Shown one piece after another: positions 26,807 to 36,605 of a stretch of 64,000 nucleotides of DNA (positions are counted from its first letter, which is position 1; every line of letters starts with the position of its first letter). Source of the DNA: Pseudeuparius sepicola (lineage: Eukaryota > Arthropoda > Insecta > Coleoptera > Anthribidae); assembly GCA_963920635.1 (NCBI GenBank), contig OY987308.1, positions 9,304,225 through 9,368,224 of the forward strand, in the 5' to 3' direction. A model generated the notes under the pieces. The model saw only the letters and a list, made by a program, of their open reading frames with translations, was not told the DNA's origin and searched no databases. The position numbers were made by a program, and so were the translations under genes.

Positions 26807-26907
26807 CTAATGTTTTTTTTTGTGACAGCTGCAACGAAAGTTATTATGAAAGGTTTTTCTGGTTGGAAAAGTCCTAGTTTCTGAATTCCTAATTTCATCG
26901 ATACTAC

Positions 26908-26919
26908 TTTACTAGTAAA
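26908..26919. repeat. 12-bp palindrome at the a/Q junction
   Basis: TTTACTAGTAAA is a perfect palindrome exactly across the join between blocks a and Q. It is present at nearly every a/Q join in the window. Confidence 0.9.
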
Positions 26920-27095
26920 TGTACAAAACTGCAAATTTTTTAACAATATTGATTCCGTGGTTTATTTAGACCTCCTTTTGGTAAAACCAGACTAAAGTTG
27001 CCCCGAATAAAAAAAACGTGCCCTGTTGACAGTCTTAGTGGCTCGCTTAGAGGTTTTCGTGTATCTACTGTGATTTAAACTAGCAAAATGTTATA
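26916..27095 (+). repeat. Block Q (b-type monomer)
   Basis: About 180 bp. Opens taaatgtacaaaactgc and carries gattccgtggtttatttag, ccagactaaagttgcccc, an A run of 8-10 bases before cgtgccctgttgac, and gtggctcgcttag, which is found only in Q. The A run varies in length between units. Confidence 0.88.
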
Positions 27096-27175
27096 ATATC
27101 AAAAAACAATCACTGTTGAAATTCTCAGACATTTCGAATACCTAAAATGTTACTATTAATAGTTTTTCAGAATAA
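27096..27175 (+). repeat. Block cs (short c-type)
   Basis: About 80 bp. Starts as a c block (caatcactgttgaaattctcag) but after acatttcgaatacctaaaatg ends in a unique segment with the perfect palindrome actattaatagt. It marks the start of every optional module. In the units at 5224, 13521, 15955, 45065 and 48442 it reads gaatacataaaatg. Confidence 0.85.
27152..27163. repeat. 12-bp palindrome in block cs
   Basis: ACTATTAATAGT is a perfect palindrome in the unique tail of cs. It stands just before each a' block and so at the 5' edge of each optional module. Confidence 0.9.
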
Positions 27176-27193
27176 AATCGTATGCTCCAGAGC

Positions 27194-27407
27194 AAACCTT
27201 GTGAGATTTTGAACAATTTTGATTCCCGTGATCTCCTTTTCATAAAAGAGGACTAAAGAACTAATGTTCTTTTTTTGTGACAGCTACAACAAAATTTCAT
27301 AAACCTTGTGAGATTTTGAACAATTTTGATTCCCGTGATCTCCTTTTCATAAACGAAGACTAAAGAACTAATGTTCCTTTTTTGCGATAGCTACAACAAA
27401 ATTTCAT
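27194..27407 (+). repeat. 107-bp tandem duplication inside a'
   Basis: The segment beginning aaaccttgtgagattttg at 27194 starts again at 27301, a period of 107 bp. The first copy keeps aaagaactaatgttcttt; the second has aaagaactaatgttccttt, tttgcgatagc instead of ttgtgacagc, and ataaacgaag. The copies are diverged in the same way in nearly all units, so the duplication predates array amplification. Confidence 0.93.
27255..27272. repeat. Inverted repeat, 7-bp arms, in a' first copy
   Basis: AAAGAAC-taat-GTTCTTT followed by more T. The second copy of the 107 bp duplication has GTTCCTTT, so its stem carries an extra base. Confidence 0.88.
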
Positions 27408-27464
27408 TATGAACGGTTTTTCTTAGTTTCTAAATCTCTACTTTTTTCGATACTATTTTACAGA

Positions 27465-27590
27465 AATCGTAAGCTGCCGCACAATACTGCAATGATTTTG
27501 ATCAATTTTGTCTCCGTGATTTATTAGATCTCCTTTTGGTAAAAGAAGACTAAAGTTGCCCCGAATCAAAAAACATGTCCAGGTTTTCTT
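27465..27590 (+). repeat. Block R' (truncated b-type monomer)
   Basis: About 126 bp: aatcgtaagctgccgcacaa, then tctccgtgatttattag, and then catgtccagg joined to ttttcttgtac. The 3' part of a normal R (gttgaaagtcttag...) is missing. R' is found only inside the 934 bp module, so the ccagg/ccagttgaaag choice distinguishes m- from n-modules. Confidence 0.87.
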
Positions 27591-27662
27591 GTACATTTCG
27601 AGGACCTATTGTGTTTTAAAGTTTAAAGTAGTAAAAGTGATAACAAAAGTTCTTCAGAATAA
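27591..27662 (+). repeat. Truncated c block after R'
   Basis: About 72 bp: acatttcgaggacctattgtg, then ttttaaagtttaaagtagt and gtgataacaaaagttcttcag. A c block with its start and middle removed, so the R'/c join is a fossil deletion present in every 934 bp module. Confidence 0.82.
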
Positions 27663-28029
27663 AATCGTAAGCTCTGGAGCTCAACTTGTGAGATTAGAGA
27701 AATTTTGATTCCCGTGATCTCCTTTTCATAAAAGGAGACTAATGTTTTTTTTTGTGACAGCTGCAACGAAAGTTTATTATGAAAGGTTTTTCTGGTTGGA
27801 AAAGTCCTAGTTTCTGAATTCCTAATTTCTTCGATACTACTTTACTAGTAAATATACAAAACTGCAAATTTTTTAACAATATTGATTCCGTGGTTTATTT
27901 AGACCTCCTTTTGGTAAAACCAGACTAAAGTTGCCCCGAATAAAAAAAAACGTGCCCTGTTGACAGTCTTAGTGGCTCGCTTAGAGGTTTTCGTGTATCT
28001 ACTGTGATTTAAACTAGTAAAATGTTATA
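27663..28029 (+). repeat. Second a-Q pair (inside the 934 bp module)
   Basis: Block a (27663-27848) and block Q (27849-28029). This a has gagctcaacttg and gagaaattttg where the first a has gagctaaacttg and gaaaaattttg. Modules followed directly by c' have gttattttttgtg here; those followed by the n-module usually have a T9 run and often aaatatac at the Q start. Confidence 0.87.
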
Positions 28030-28398
28030 ATATCAAAAAACAATCACTGTTGAAATTCTCAGACATTTCGAATACCTAAAATGTTACTATTAATAGTTTT
28101 TCAGAATAAAATCGTATGCTCCAGAGCAAACCTTGTGAGATTTTGAACAATTTTGATTCCCGTGATCTCCTTTTCATAAAAGAAGACTAAAGAACTAATG
28201 TTCTTTTTTTGTGACAGCTACAACAAAATTTCATAAACCTTGTGAGATTTTGAACAATTTTGATTCCCGTGATCTCCTTTTCATAAAAGAAGACTAAAGA
28301 ACTAATGTTCCTTTTTTGCGATAGCTACAACAAAGTTTCATTATGAACGGTTTTTCTTAGTTTCTAAATCTCTACTTTTTTCGATACTATTTTACAGA

Positions 28399-28583
28399 AA
28401 TCGTAAGCTGCCGCACAATACTGCAATGATTTTGAACAATTTTGTCTCCGTGATTTATTAGATCTCCTTTTGGTAAAAGAAGACTAAAGTTGCCCCGAAT
28501 CAAAAAACATGTCCAGTTGAAAGTCTTAGAGGTTTTCGTGTATCTACTGTGATTTTCTAATTTTTCGACATTAAACTGTTATA
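28399..28583 (+). repeat. Block R (full b-type monomer)
   Basis: About 185 bp, from aatcgtaagctgccgcacaa through catgtccagttgaaagtc to cattaaactgttata. With the preceding cs and a' blocks it forms the 554 bp n-module. A shortened opener, actgaacaattgaac, is found in the units at 5224, 13521, 15955, 45065 and 48442. Confidence 0.87.
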
Positions 28584-28835
28584 AATTATCAAAAAACAAT
28601 CAGTGTTTAATTTCTCAAACATTTCAAGTATCTATTGTGGTTTCGTAATTTTTTGATACTATTTCAGTTTAAAGAAGTAAAACTTGTGAAAATTTGAACA
28701 AATTTGATTCACGTGTTCAACTTTTTATAAAAGGAGACTAGTGAAACAGCTACAACAAAATTTCATTATGAAACTTTTTTCTGGATGGAAAACTATTAGT
28801 TTCTAAATGTCTAATTTTTTCGATACTATTTTATC
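28584..28835 (+). repeat. Blocks c' and a'' (unit closer)
   Basis: c' (about 97 bp) has tttcaagtatctattgtgg, ttttttgatactatttcag and aaagaagtaa. a'' (about 155 bp) lacks the aatcgtaagct opener and starts acttgtgaaaatttgaac, then has cacgtgttcaactttttata, aaaggagactagtgaaac and ctggatggaaaactattag. It leads directly into the next P. It closes every unit, although at 36544 the c' part is partly deleted. Confidence 0.87.
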
Positions 28836-31800
28836 GTAAACGTAAGCTACCGTACAATACTGCAAATATTTTGAACAATTTTGTTTCCGTCATTTATTTA
28901 GATCTCTTTTTGGTAATAGAAGACTTAAGTTGCCCCAAATCAAAAAACAAGCCTGTTGACAATCTTAGAGGTTTTCGTGTATCTACTGTGATTTTGTAAT
29001 TTTTCGACATTTAAACTAGTAGAATGTTATAAATTATCAAAAATCAATCACTGTTGAAAATCTCAGACATTACGAGGACCTATTGTGGTTTTGTAATTTC
29101 TCAATACTATTTCAGTTTAAAGTAGTAAAAAGTGATTAACAAAAGTTCTTCAAAATAAAATCGTAAGCTCTGGAGCTAAACTTGTGAGATTAGAAAAATT
29201 TTGATTCCCGTGATCTCCTTTTCATAAAAGGAGACTAATGTTTTTTTTTGTGACAGCTGCAACGAAATTTTATTATGAAAGGTTTTTCTGGTTGGAAAAG
29301 TCCTAGTTTCTGAATTCCTAATTTCTTCGATACTACTTTACTAGTAAATGTACAAAACTGCAAATTTTTTAACAATATTGATTCCGTGGTTTATTTAGAC
29401 CTCCTTTTGGTAAAACCAGACTAAAGTTGCCCCGAATAAAAAAAAACGTGCCCTGTTGACAGTCTTAGTGGCTCGCTTAGAGGTTTTCGTGTATCTACTG
29501 TGATTTAAACTAGTAAAATGTTATAATATCAAAAAACAATCACTGTTGAAATTCTCAAACATTTCGAATACCTAAAATGTTACTATTAATAGTTTTTCAG
29601 AATAAAATCGTATGCTCCAGAGCAAACCTTGTGAGATTTTGAACAATTTTGATTCCCGTGATCTCCTTTTCATAAAAGAAGACTAAAGAACTAATGTTCT
29701 TTTTTTGTGACAGCTACCACAAAATTTCATAAACCTTGTGAGATTTTGAACAATTTTGATTCCCGTGATCTCCTTTTCATAAACGAAGACTAAAGAACTA
29801 ATGTTCCTTTTTTGCGATAGCTACAACAAAATTTCATTATGAACGGTTTTTCTTAGTTTCTAAATCTCTACTTTTTTCGATACTATTTTACAGAAATCGT
29901 AAGCTGCCGCACAATACTGCAATGATTTTGAACAATTTTGTCTCCGTGATTTATTAGATCTCCTTGTGGTAAAAGAAGACTAAAGTTGCCCCGAATCAAA
30001 AAACATGTCCAGGTTTTCTTGTACATTTCGAGGACCTATTGTGTTTTAAAGTTTAAAGTAGTAAAAGTGATAACAAAAGTTCTTCAGAATAAAATCGTAA
30101 GCTCTGGAGCTCAACTTGTGAGATTAGAGAAATTTTGATTCCCGTGATCTCCTTTTCATAAAAGGAGACTAATGTTATTTTTTGTGACAGCTGCAACGAA
30201 AGTTTATTATGAAAGGTTTTTCTGGTTGGAAAAGTCCTAGTTTCTGAATTCCTAATTTCTTCGATACTACTTTACTAGTAAATGTACAAAACTGCAAATT
30301 TTTTAACAATATTGATTCCGTGGTTTATTTAGACCTCCTTTTGGTAAAACCAGACTAAAGTTGCCCCGAATAAAAAAAACGTGCCCTGTTGACAGTCTTA
30401 GTGGCTCGCTTAGAGGTTTTCGTGTATCTACTGTGATTTAAACTAGCAAAATGTTATAATATCAAAAAACAATCACTGTTGAAATTCTCAGACATTTCGA
30501 ATACCTAAAATGTTACTATTAATAGTTTTTCAGAATAAAATCGTATGCTCCAGAGCAAACCTTGTGAGATTTTGAACAATTTTGATTCCCGTGATCTCCT
30601 TTTCATAAAAGAAGACTAAAGAACTAATGTTCTTTTTTTGTGACAGCTACAACAAAATTTCATAAACCTTGTGAGATTTTGAACAATTTTGATTCCCATG
30701 ATCTCCTTTTCATAAACGAAGACTAAAGAACTAATGTTCCTTTTTTGCGATAGCTACAACAAAATTTCATTATGAACGGTTTTTCTTAGTTTCTAAATCT
30801 CTACTTTTTTCGATACTATTTTACAGAAATCGTAAGCTGCCGCACAATACTGCAATGATTTTGAACAATTTTGTCTCCGTGATTTATTAGATCTCCTTTT
30901 GGTAAAAGAAGACTAAAGTTGCCCCGAATCAAAAAACATGTCCAGGTTTTCTTGTACATTTCGAGGACCTATTGTGTTTTAAAGTTTAAAGTAGTAAAAG
31001 TGATAACAAAAGTTCTTCAGAATAAAATCGTAAGCTCTGGAGCTCAACTTGTGAGATTAGAGAAATTTTGATTCCCGTGATCTCCTTTTCATAAAAGGAG
31101 ACTAATGTTTTTTTTTGTGACAGCTGCAACGAAAGTTTATTATGAAAGGTTTTTCTGGTTGGAAAAGTCCTAGTTTCTGAATTCCTAATTTCTTCGATAC
31201 TACTTTACTAGTAAATATACAAAACTGCAAATTTTTTAACAATATTGATTCCGTGGTTTATTTAGACCTCCTTTTGGTAAAACCAGACTAAAGTTGCCCC
31301 GAATAAAAAAAAACGTGCCCTGTTGACAGTCTTAGTGGCTCGCTTAGAGGTTTTCGTGTATCTACTGTGATTTAAACTAGTAAAATGTTATAATATCAAA
31401 AAACAATCACTGTTGAAATTCTCAGACATTTCGAATACCTAAAATGTTACTATTAATAGTTTTTCAGAATAAAATCGTATGCTCCAGAGCAAACCTTGTG
31501 AGATTTTGAACAATTTTGATTCCCGTGATCTCCTTTTCATAAAAGAAGACTAAAGAACTAATGTTCTTTTTTTGTGACAGCTACAACAAAATTTCATAAA
31601 CCTTGTGAGATTTTGAACAATTTTGATTCCCGTGATCTCCTTTTCATAAAAGAAGACTAAAGAACTAATGTTCCTTTTTTGCGATAGCTACAACAAAGTT
31701 TCATTATGAACGGTTTTTCTTAGTTTCTAAATCTCTACTTTTTTCGATACTATTTTACAGAAATCGTAAGCTGCCGCACAATACTGCAATGATTTTGAAC

Positions 31801-32198
31801 AATTTTGTCTCCGTGATTTATTAGATCTCCTTTTGGTAAAAGAAGACTAAAGTTGCCCCGAATCAAAAAACATGTCCAGTTGAAAGTCTTAGAGGTTTTC
31901 GTGTATCTACTGCGATTTTCTAATTTTTCGACATTAAACTGTTATAAATTATCAAAAAACAATCAGTGTTTAATTTCTCAGACATTTCAAGTATCTATTG
32001 TGGTTTCGTAATTTTTTGATACTATTTCAGTTTAAAGAAGTAAAACTTGTGAAAATTTGAACAAATTTGATTCACGTGTTCAACTTTTTATAAAAGGAGA
32101 CTAGTGAAACAGCTACAACAAAATTTCATTATGAAACTTTTTTCTGGATGGAAAACTATTAGTTTCTAAATGTCTAATTTTTTCGATACTATTTTATC
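28836..32198 (+). repeat. Satellite unit 18, 3363 bp, (m,n)=(2,1)
   Basis: Longest complete unit: the 934 bp module twice, then the 554 bp module. Private-looking variants ctaccacaaaat (about 29713), ccttgtggtaaaag (about 29963) and cccatgatc (about 30693) all recur in the unit at 61325, which is therefore its counterpart (offset 32,489). Confidence 0.93.
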
Positions 32199-34072
32199 GT
32201 AAACGTAAGCTACCGTACAATACTGCAAATATTTTGAACAATTTTGTTTCCGTCATTTATTTAGATCTCTTTTTGGTAATAGAAGACTTAAGTTGCCCCA
32301 AATCAAAAAACAAGCCTGTTGACAATCTTAGAGGTTTTCGTGTATCTACTGTGATTTTGTAATTTTTCGACATTTAAACTAGTAGAATGTTATAAATTAT
32401 CAAAAATCAATCACTGTTGAAAATCTCAGACATTACGAGGACCTATTGTGGTTTTGTAATTTCTCAATACTATTTCAGTTTAAAGTAGTAAAAAGTGATT
32501 AACAAAAGTTCTTCAAAATAAAATCGTAAGCTCTGGAGCTAAACTTGTGAGATTAGAAAAATTTTGATTCCCGTGATCTCCTTTTCATAAAAGGAGACTA
32601 ATGTTTTTTTTTGTGACAGCTGCAACGAAATTCTATTATGAAAGGTTTTTCTGGTTGGAAAAGTCCTAGTTTCTGAATTCCTAATTTCTTCGATACTACT
32701 TTACTAGTAAATGTACAAAACTGCAAATTTTTTAACAATATTGATTCCGTGGTTTATTTAGACCTCCTTTTGGTAAAACCAGACTAAAGTTGCCCCGAAT
32801 AAAAAAAAACGTGCCCTGTTGACAGTCTTAGTGGCTCGCTTAGAGGTTTTCGTGTATCTACTGTGATTTAAACTAGTAAAATGTTATAATATCAAAAAAC
32901 AATCACTGTTGAAATTCTCAAACATTTCGAATACCTAAAATGTTACTATTAATAGTTTTTCAGAATAAAATCGTATGCTCCAGAGCAAACCTTGTGAGAT
33001 TTTGAACAATTTTGATTCCCGTGATCTCCTTTTCATAAAAGAAGACTAAAGAACTAATGTTCTTTTTTTGTGACAGCTACAACAAAATTTCATAAACCTT
33101 GTGAGATTTTGAACAATTTTGATTCCCGTGATCTCCTTTTCATAAACGAAGACTAAAGAACTAATGTTCCTTTTTTGCGATAGCTACAACAAAATTTCAT
33201 TATGAACGGTTTTTCTTAGTTTCTAAATCTCTACTTTTTTCGATACTATTTTACAGAAATCGTAAGCTGCCGCACAATACTGCAATGATTTTGAACAATT
33301 TTGTCTCCGTGATTTATTAGATCTCCTTTTGGTAAAAGAAGACTAAAGTTGCCCCGAATCAAAAAACATGTCCAGGTTTTCTTGTACATTTCGAGGACCT
33401 ATTGTGTTTTAAAGTTTAAAGTAGTAAAAGTGATAACAAAAGTTCTTCAGAATAAAATCGTAAGCTCTGGAGCTCAACTTGTGAGATTAGAGAAATTTTG
33501 ATTCCCGTGATCTCCTTTTCATAAAAGGAGACTAATGTTATTTTTTGTGACAGCTGCAACGAAAGTTTATTATGAAAGGTTTTTCTGGTTGGAAAAGTCC
33601 TAGTTTCTGAATTCCTAATTTCTTCGATACTACTTTACTAGTAAATGTACAAAACTGCAAATTTTTTAACAATATTGATTCCGTGGTTTATTTAGACCTC
33701 CTTTTGGTAAAACCAGACTAAAGTTGCCCCGAATAAAAAAAAACGTGCCCTGTTGACAGTCTTAGTGGCTCGCTTAGAGGTTTTCGTGTATCTACTGTGA
33801 TTTAAACTAGTAAAATGTTATAATATCAAAAAACAATCACTGTTGAAATTCTCAGACATTTCAAGTATCTATTGTGGTTTCGTAATTTTTTGATACTATT
33901 TCAGTTTAAAGAAGTAAAACTTGTGTAAATTTGAACAAATTTGATTCACGTGTTCAACTTTTTATAAAAGGAGACTAGTGAAACAGCTACAACAAAATTT
34001 CATTATGAAACTTTTTTCTGGATGGAAAACTATTAGTTTCTAAATGTCTAATTTTTTCGATACTATTTTATC
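32199..34072 (+). repeat. Satellite unit 19, 1874 bp, (m,n)=(1,0)
   Basis: One 934 bp module. Has aaattctatt in a (about 32628) and gtgtaaatttg in a'' (about 33923). Like all other units with gtgtaaatttg it is followed by a gaagaattaag unit. Confidence 0.92.
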
Positions 34073-36543
34073 GTAAACGTAAGCTACCGTACAATACTGC
34101 AAATATTTTGAACAATTTTGTTTCCGTCATTTATTTAGATCTCTTTTTGGTAATAGAAGAATTAAGTTGCCCCAAATCAAAAAACAAGCCTGTTGACAAT
34201 CTTAGAGGTTTTCGTGTATCTACTGTGATTTTGTAATTTTTCGACATTTAAACTAGTAGAATGTTATAAGTTATCAAAAATCAATCACTGTTGAAAATCT
34301 CAGACATTACGAGGACCTATTGTGGTTTTGTAATTTCTCAATACTATTTCAGTTTAAAGTAGTAAAAAGTGATTAACAAAAGTTCTTCAAAATAAAATCG
34401 TAAGCTCTGGAGCTAAACTTGTGAGATTAGAAAAATTTTGATTCCCGTGATCTCCTTTTCATAAAAGGAGACTAATGTTTTTTTTTTGTGACAGCTGCAA
34501 CGAAAGTTATTATGAAAGGTTTTTCTGGTTGGAAAAGTCCTAGTTTCTGAATTCCTAATTTCTTCGATACTACTTTACTAGTAAATGTACAAAACTGCAA
34601 ATTTTTTAACAATATTGATTCCGTGGTTTATTTAGACCTCCTTTTGGTAAAACCAGACTAAAGTTGCCCCGAATAAAAAAAACGTGCCCTGTTGACAGTC
34701 TTAGTGGCTCGCTTAGAGGTTTTCGTGTATCTACTGTGATTTAAACTAGCAAAATGTTATAATATCAAAAAACAATCACTGTTGAAATTCTCAGACATTT
34801 CGAATACCTAAAATGTTACTATTAATAGTTTTTCAGAATAAAATCGTATGCTCCAGAGCAAACCTTGTGAGATTTTGAACAATTTTGATTCCCGTGATCT
34901 CCTTTTCATAAAAGAAGACTAAAGAACTAATGTTCTTTTTTTGTGACAGCTACAACAAAATTTCATAAACCTTGTGAGATTTTGAACAATTTTTATTCCC
35001 GTGATCTCCTTTTCATAAACGAAGACTAAAGAACTAATGTTCCTTTTTTGCGATAGCTACAACAAAATTTCATTATGAACGGTTTTTCTTAGTTTCTAAA
35101 TCTCTACTTTTTTCGATACTATTTTACAGAAATCGTAAGCTGCCGCACAATACTGCAATGATTTTGAACAATTTTGTCTCCGTGATTTATTAGATCTCCT
35201 TTTGGTAAAAGAAGACTAAAGTTGCCCCGAATCAAAAAACATGTCCAGGTTTTCTTGTACATTTCGAGGACCTATTGTGTTTTAAAGTTTAAAGTAGTAA
35301 AAGTGATAACAAAAGTTCTTCAGAATAAAATCGTAAGCTCTGGAGCTCAACTTGTGAGATTAGAGAAATTTTGATTCCCGTGATCTCCTTTTCATAAAAG
35401 GAGACTAATGTTTTTTTTTGTGACAGCTGCAACGAAATTTTATTATGAAAGGTTTTTCTGGTTGGAAAAGTCCTAGTTTCTGAATTCCTAATTTCTTCGA
35501 TACTACTTTACTAGTAAATGTACAAAACTGCAAATTTTTTAACAATATTGATTCCGTGGTTTATTTAGACCTCCTTTTGGTAAAACCAGACTAAAGTTGC
35601 CCCGAATAAAAAAAACGTGCCCTGTTGACAGTCTTAGTGGCTCGCTTAGAGGTTTTCGTGTATCTACTGTGATTTAAACTAGCAAAATGTTATAATATCA
35701 AAAAACAATCACTGTTGAAATTCTCAGACATTTCGAATACCTAAAATGTTACTATTAATAGTTTTTCAGAATAAAATCGTATGCTCCAGAGCAAACCTTG
35801 TGAGATTTTGAACAATTTTGATTCCCGTGATCTCCTTTTCATAAAAGAGGACTAAAGAACTAATGTTCTTTTTTTGTGACAGCTACAACAAAATTTCATA
35901 AACCTTGTGAGATTTTGAACAATTTTGATTCCCGTGATCTCCTTTTCATAAACGAAGACTAAAGAACTAATGTTCCTTTTTTGCGATAGCTACAACAAAA
36001 TTTCATTATGAACGGTTTTTCTTAGTTTCTAAATCTCTACTTTTTTCGATACTATTTTACAGAAATCGTAAGCTGCCGCACAATACTGCAATGATTTTGA
36101 ACAATTTTGTCTCCGTGATTTATTAGATCTCCTTTTGGTAAAAGAAGACTAAAGTTGCCCCGAATCAAAAAACATGTCCAGTTGAAAGTCTTAGAGGTTT
36201 TCGTGTATCTACTGTGATTTTCTAATTTTTCGACATTAAACTGTTATAAAGTATCAAAAAACAATCAGTGTATAAATTCTCAGACATTTCATGTATCTAT
36301 TGTGGTTTCGTAATTTTTTGATACTATTTCAGTTTAAAGAAGTAAAACTTGTGAAAATTAGAACAAATTTGATTCCCGTGTTCAACTTTTTATAAAAGGA
36401 GACTAGTGAAACAGCTACAACAAAATTTCAATATGAAACTTTTTTCTGGATAAAAAACTATTAGTTTCTGAATTTCTAATTTTTTCGATACTATTTTACT
36501 GTAGTTTAGTTGAACCATGTAGTAAGGCAAGTTGTTCAGTATC
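34073..36543 (+). repeat. Satellite unit 20, about 2471 bp, (m,n)=(1,1) with insert
   Basis: Normal (1,1) order until about 36250, then the final c' and a'' blocks become strongly diverged and an insert of about 40 bp precedes the next unit. Carries gaagaattaag (about 34158), a T10 run (34478-34487) cancelled as a reading frame by a one-T loss at agttattatg, and aagaggac in the last a'. Confidence 0.88.
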
Positions 36544-36605
36544 GAAACGTATATTGCCGGACAATACTGTAAATATTTTGAACAATTTTGTTTCCGTCAT
36601 TTATT
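36251..36605 (+). repeat. Diverged island at the unit 20/21 boundary
   Basis: Compared with all other c'-a''-P transitions, this stretch has a cluster of private changes: gtatcaaaaaac, gtgtataaattc, catgtatct, aaaattagaac, gattcccgtg, caatatgaaac, ggataaaaaac, tctgaatttc, then an insert, then cgtatattgccggac in place of cgtaagctaccgtac, and agatctattt. Other transitions differ from each other by one or two bases at most. Confidence 0.9.
36500..36541 (+). other. Insert of about 40 bp unique in the window
   Basis: Between cgatactatttta and cagtatcgaaacg lies non-satellite-like sequence containing tgtagtttagttgaaccatg and tagtaaggcaagttgtt. I see no other copy in the window, no obvious target-site duplication and no coding potential. 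It may be an insertion, or an ancestral segment lost from the amplified units. The exact ends are uncertain by a few bases. Confidence 0.75.

Larger units (their letters stand above)
26731..26915 (+). repeat. Block a (a-type monomer)
   Basis: About 185 bp from aatcgtaagctctggagct to the actag of the a/Q palindrome. It contains the AGCTC-tg-GAGCT dyad, a 9-bp-arm hairpin and a T9/T10 run. The minus-strand open frames seen in five units lie across this block and the start of Q. Confidence 0.88.
27176..27464 (+). repeat. Block a' (a-type monomer with internal duplication)
   Basis: About 289 bp: an a-type monomer with a 107 bp tandem duplication. Opens aatcgtatgctccagagca, the counterpart of the a-block dyad with a changed but still paired outer pair. 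Ends ctcgatactattttacag-like, directly before an R block. Confidence 0.87.
26408..28835 (+). repeat. Satellite unit 17, 2428 bp, (m,n)=(1,1), reference unit
   Basis: Complete unit used here to define the blocks. Block lengths P 197, c 126, a 185, Q 180, cs 80, a' 289, R' 126, truncated c 72, a 186, Q 181, cs 80, a' 289, R 185, c' 97, a'' 155 add to 2428. Carries gaagaattaag in P, agttattatg and catcgat in a, and gatcaattttg in R', shared with units 3 and 35. Confidence 0.95.

Noticed and set aside
26786..26830. Bacterial intrinsic terminators (hairpin plus T run in a, and in a' at 27255-27277)
   Set aside because: Stems are AT-rich, the T run is not directly after the a-block stem, there is no upstream gene, and the same word recurs in every unit of a satellite.
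26850..26880. CENP-B box-like word around ttctggttggaaaagtcc in block a
   Set aside because: It shares only the ttggaaa core; the essential TTCG and CGGG parts of the known CENP-B box are absent.
27025..27095. Bacterial promoter from ttgaca (in ctgttgacag) and tataat (in gttataatatc) in block Q
   Set aside because: The two words are about 60-70 bp apart instead of about 17, and the context is a eukaryote-like satellite.
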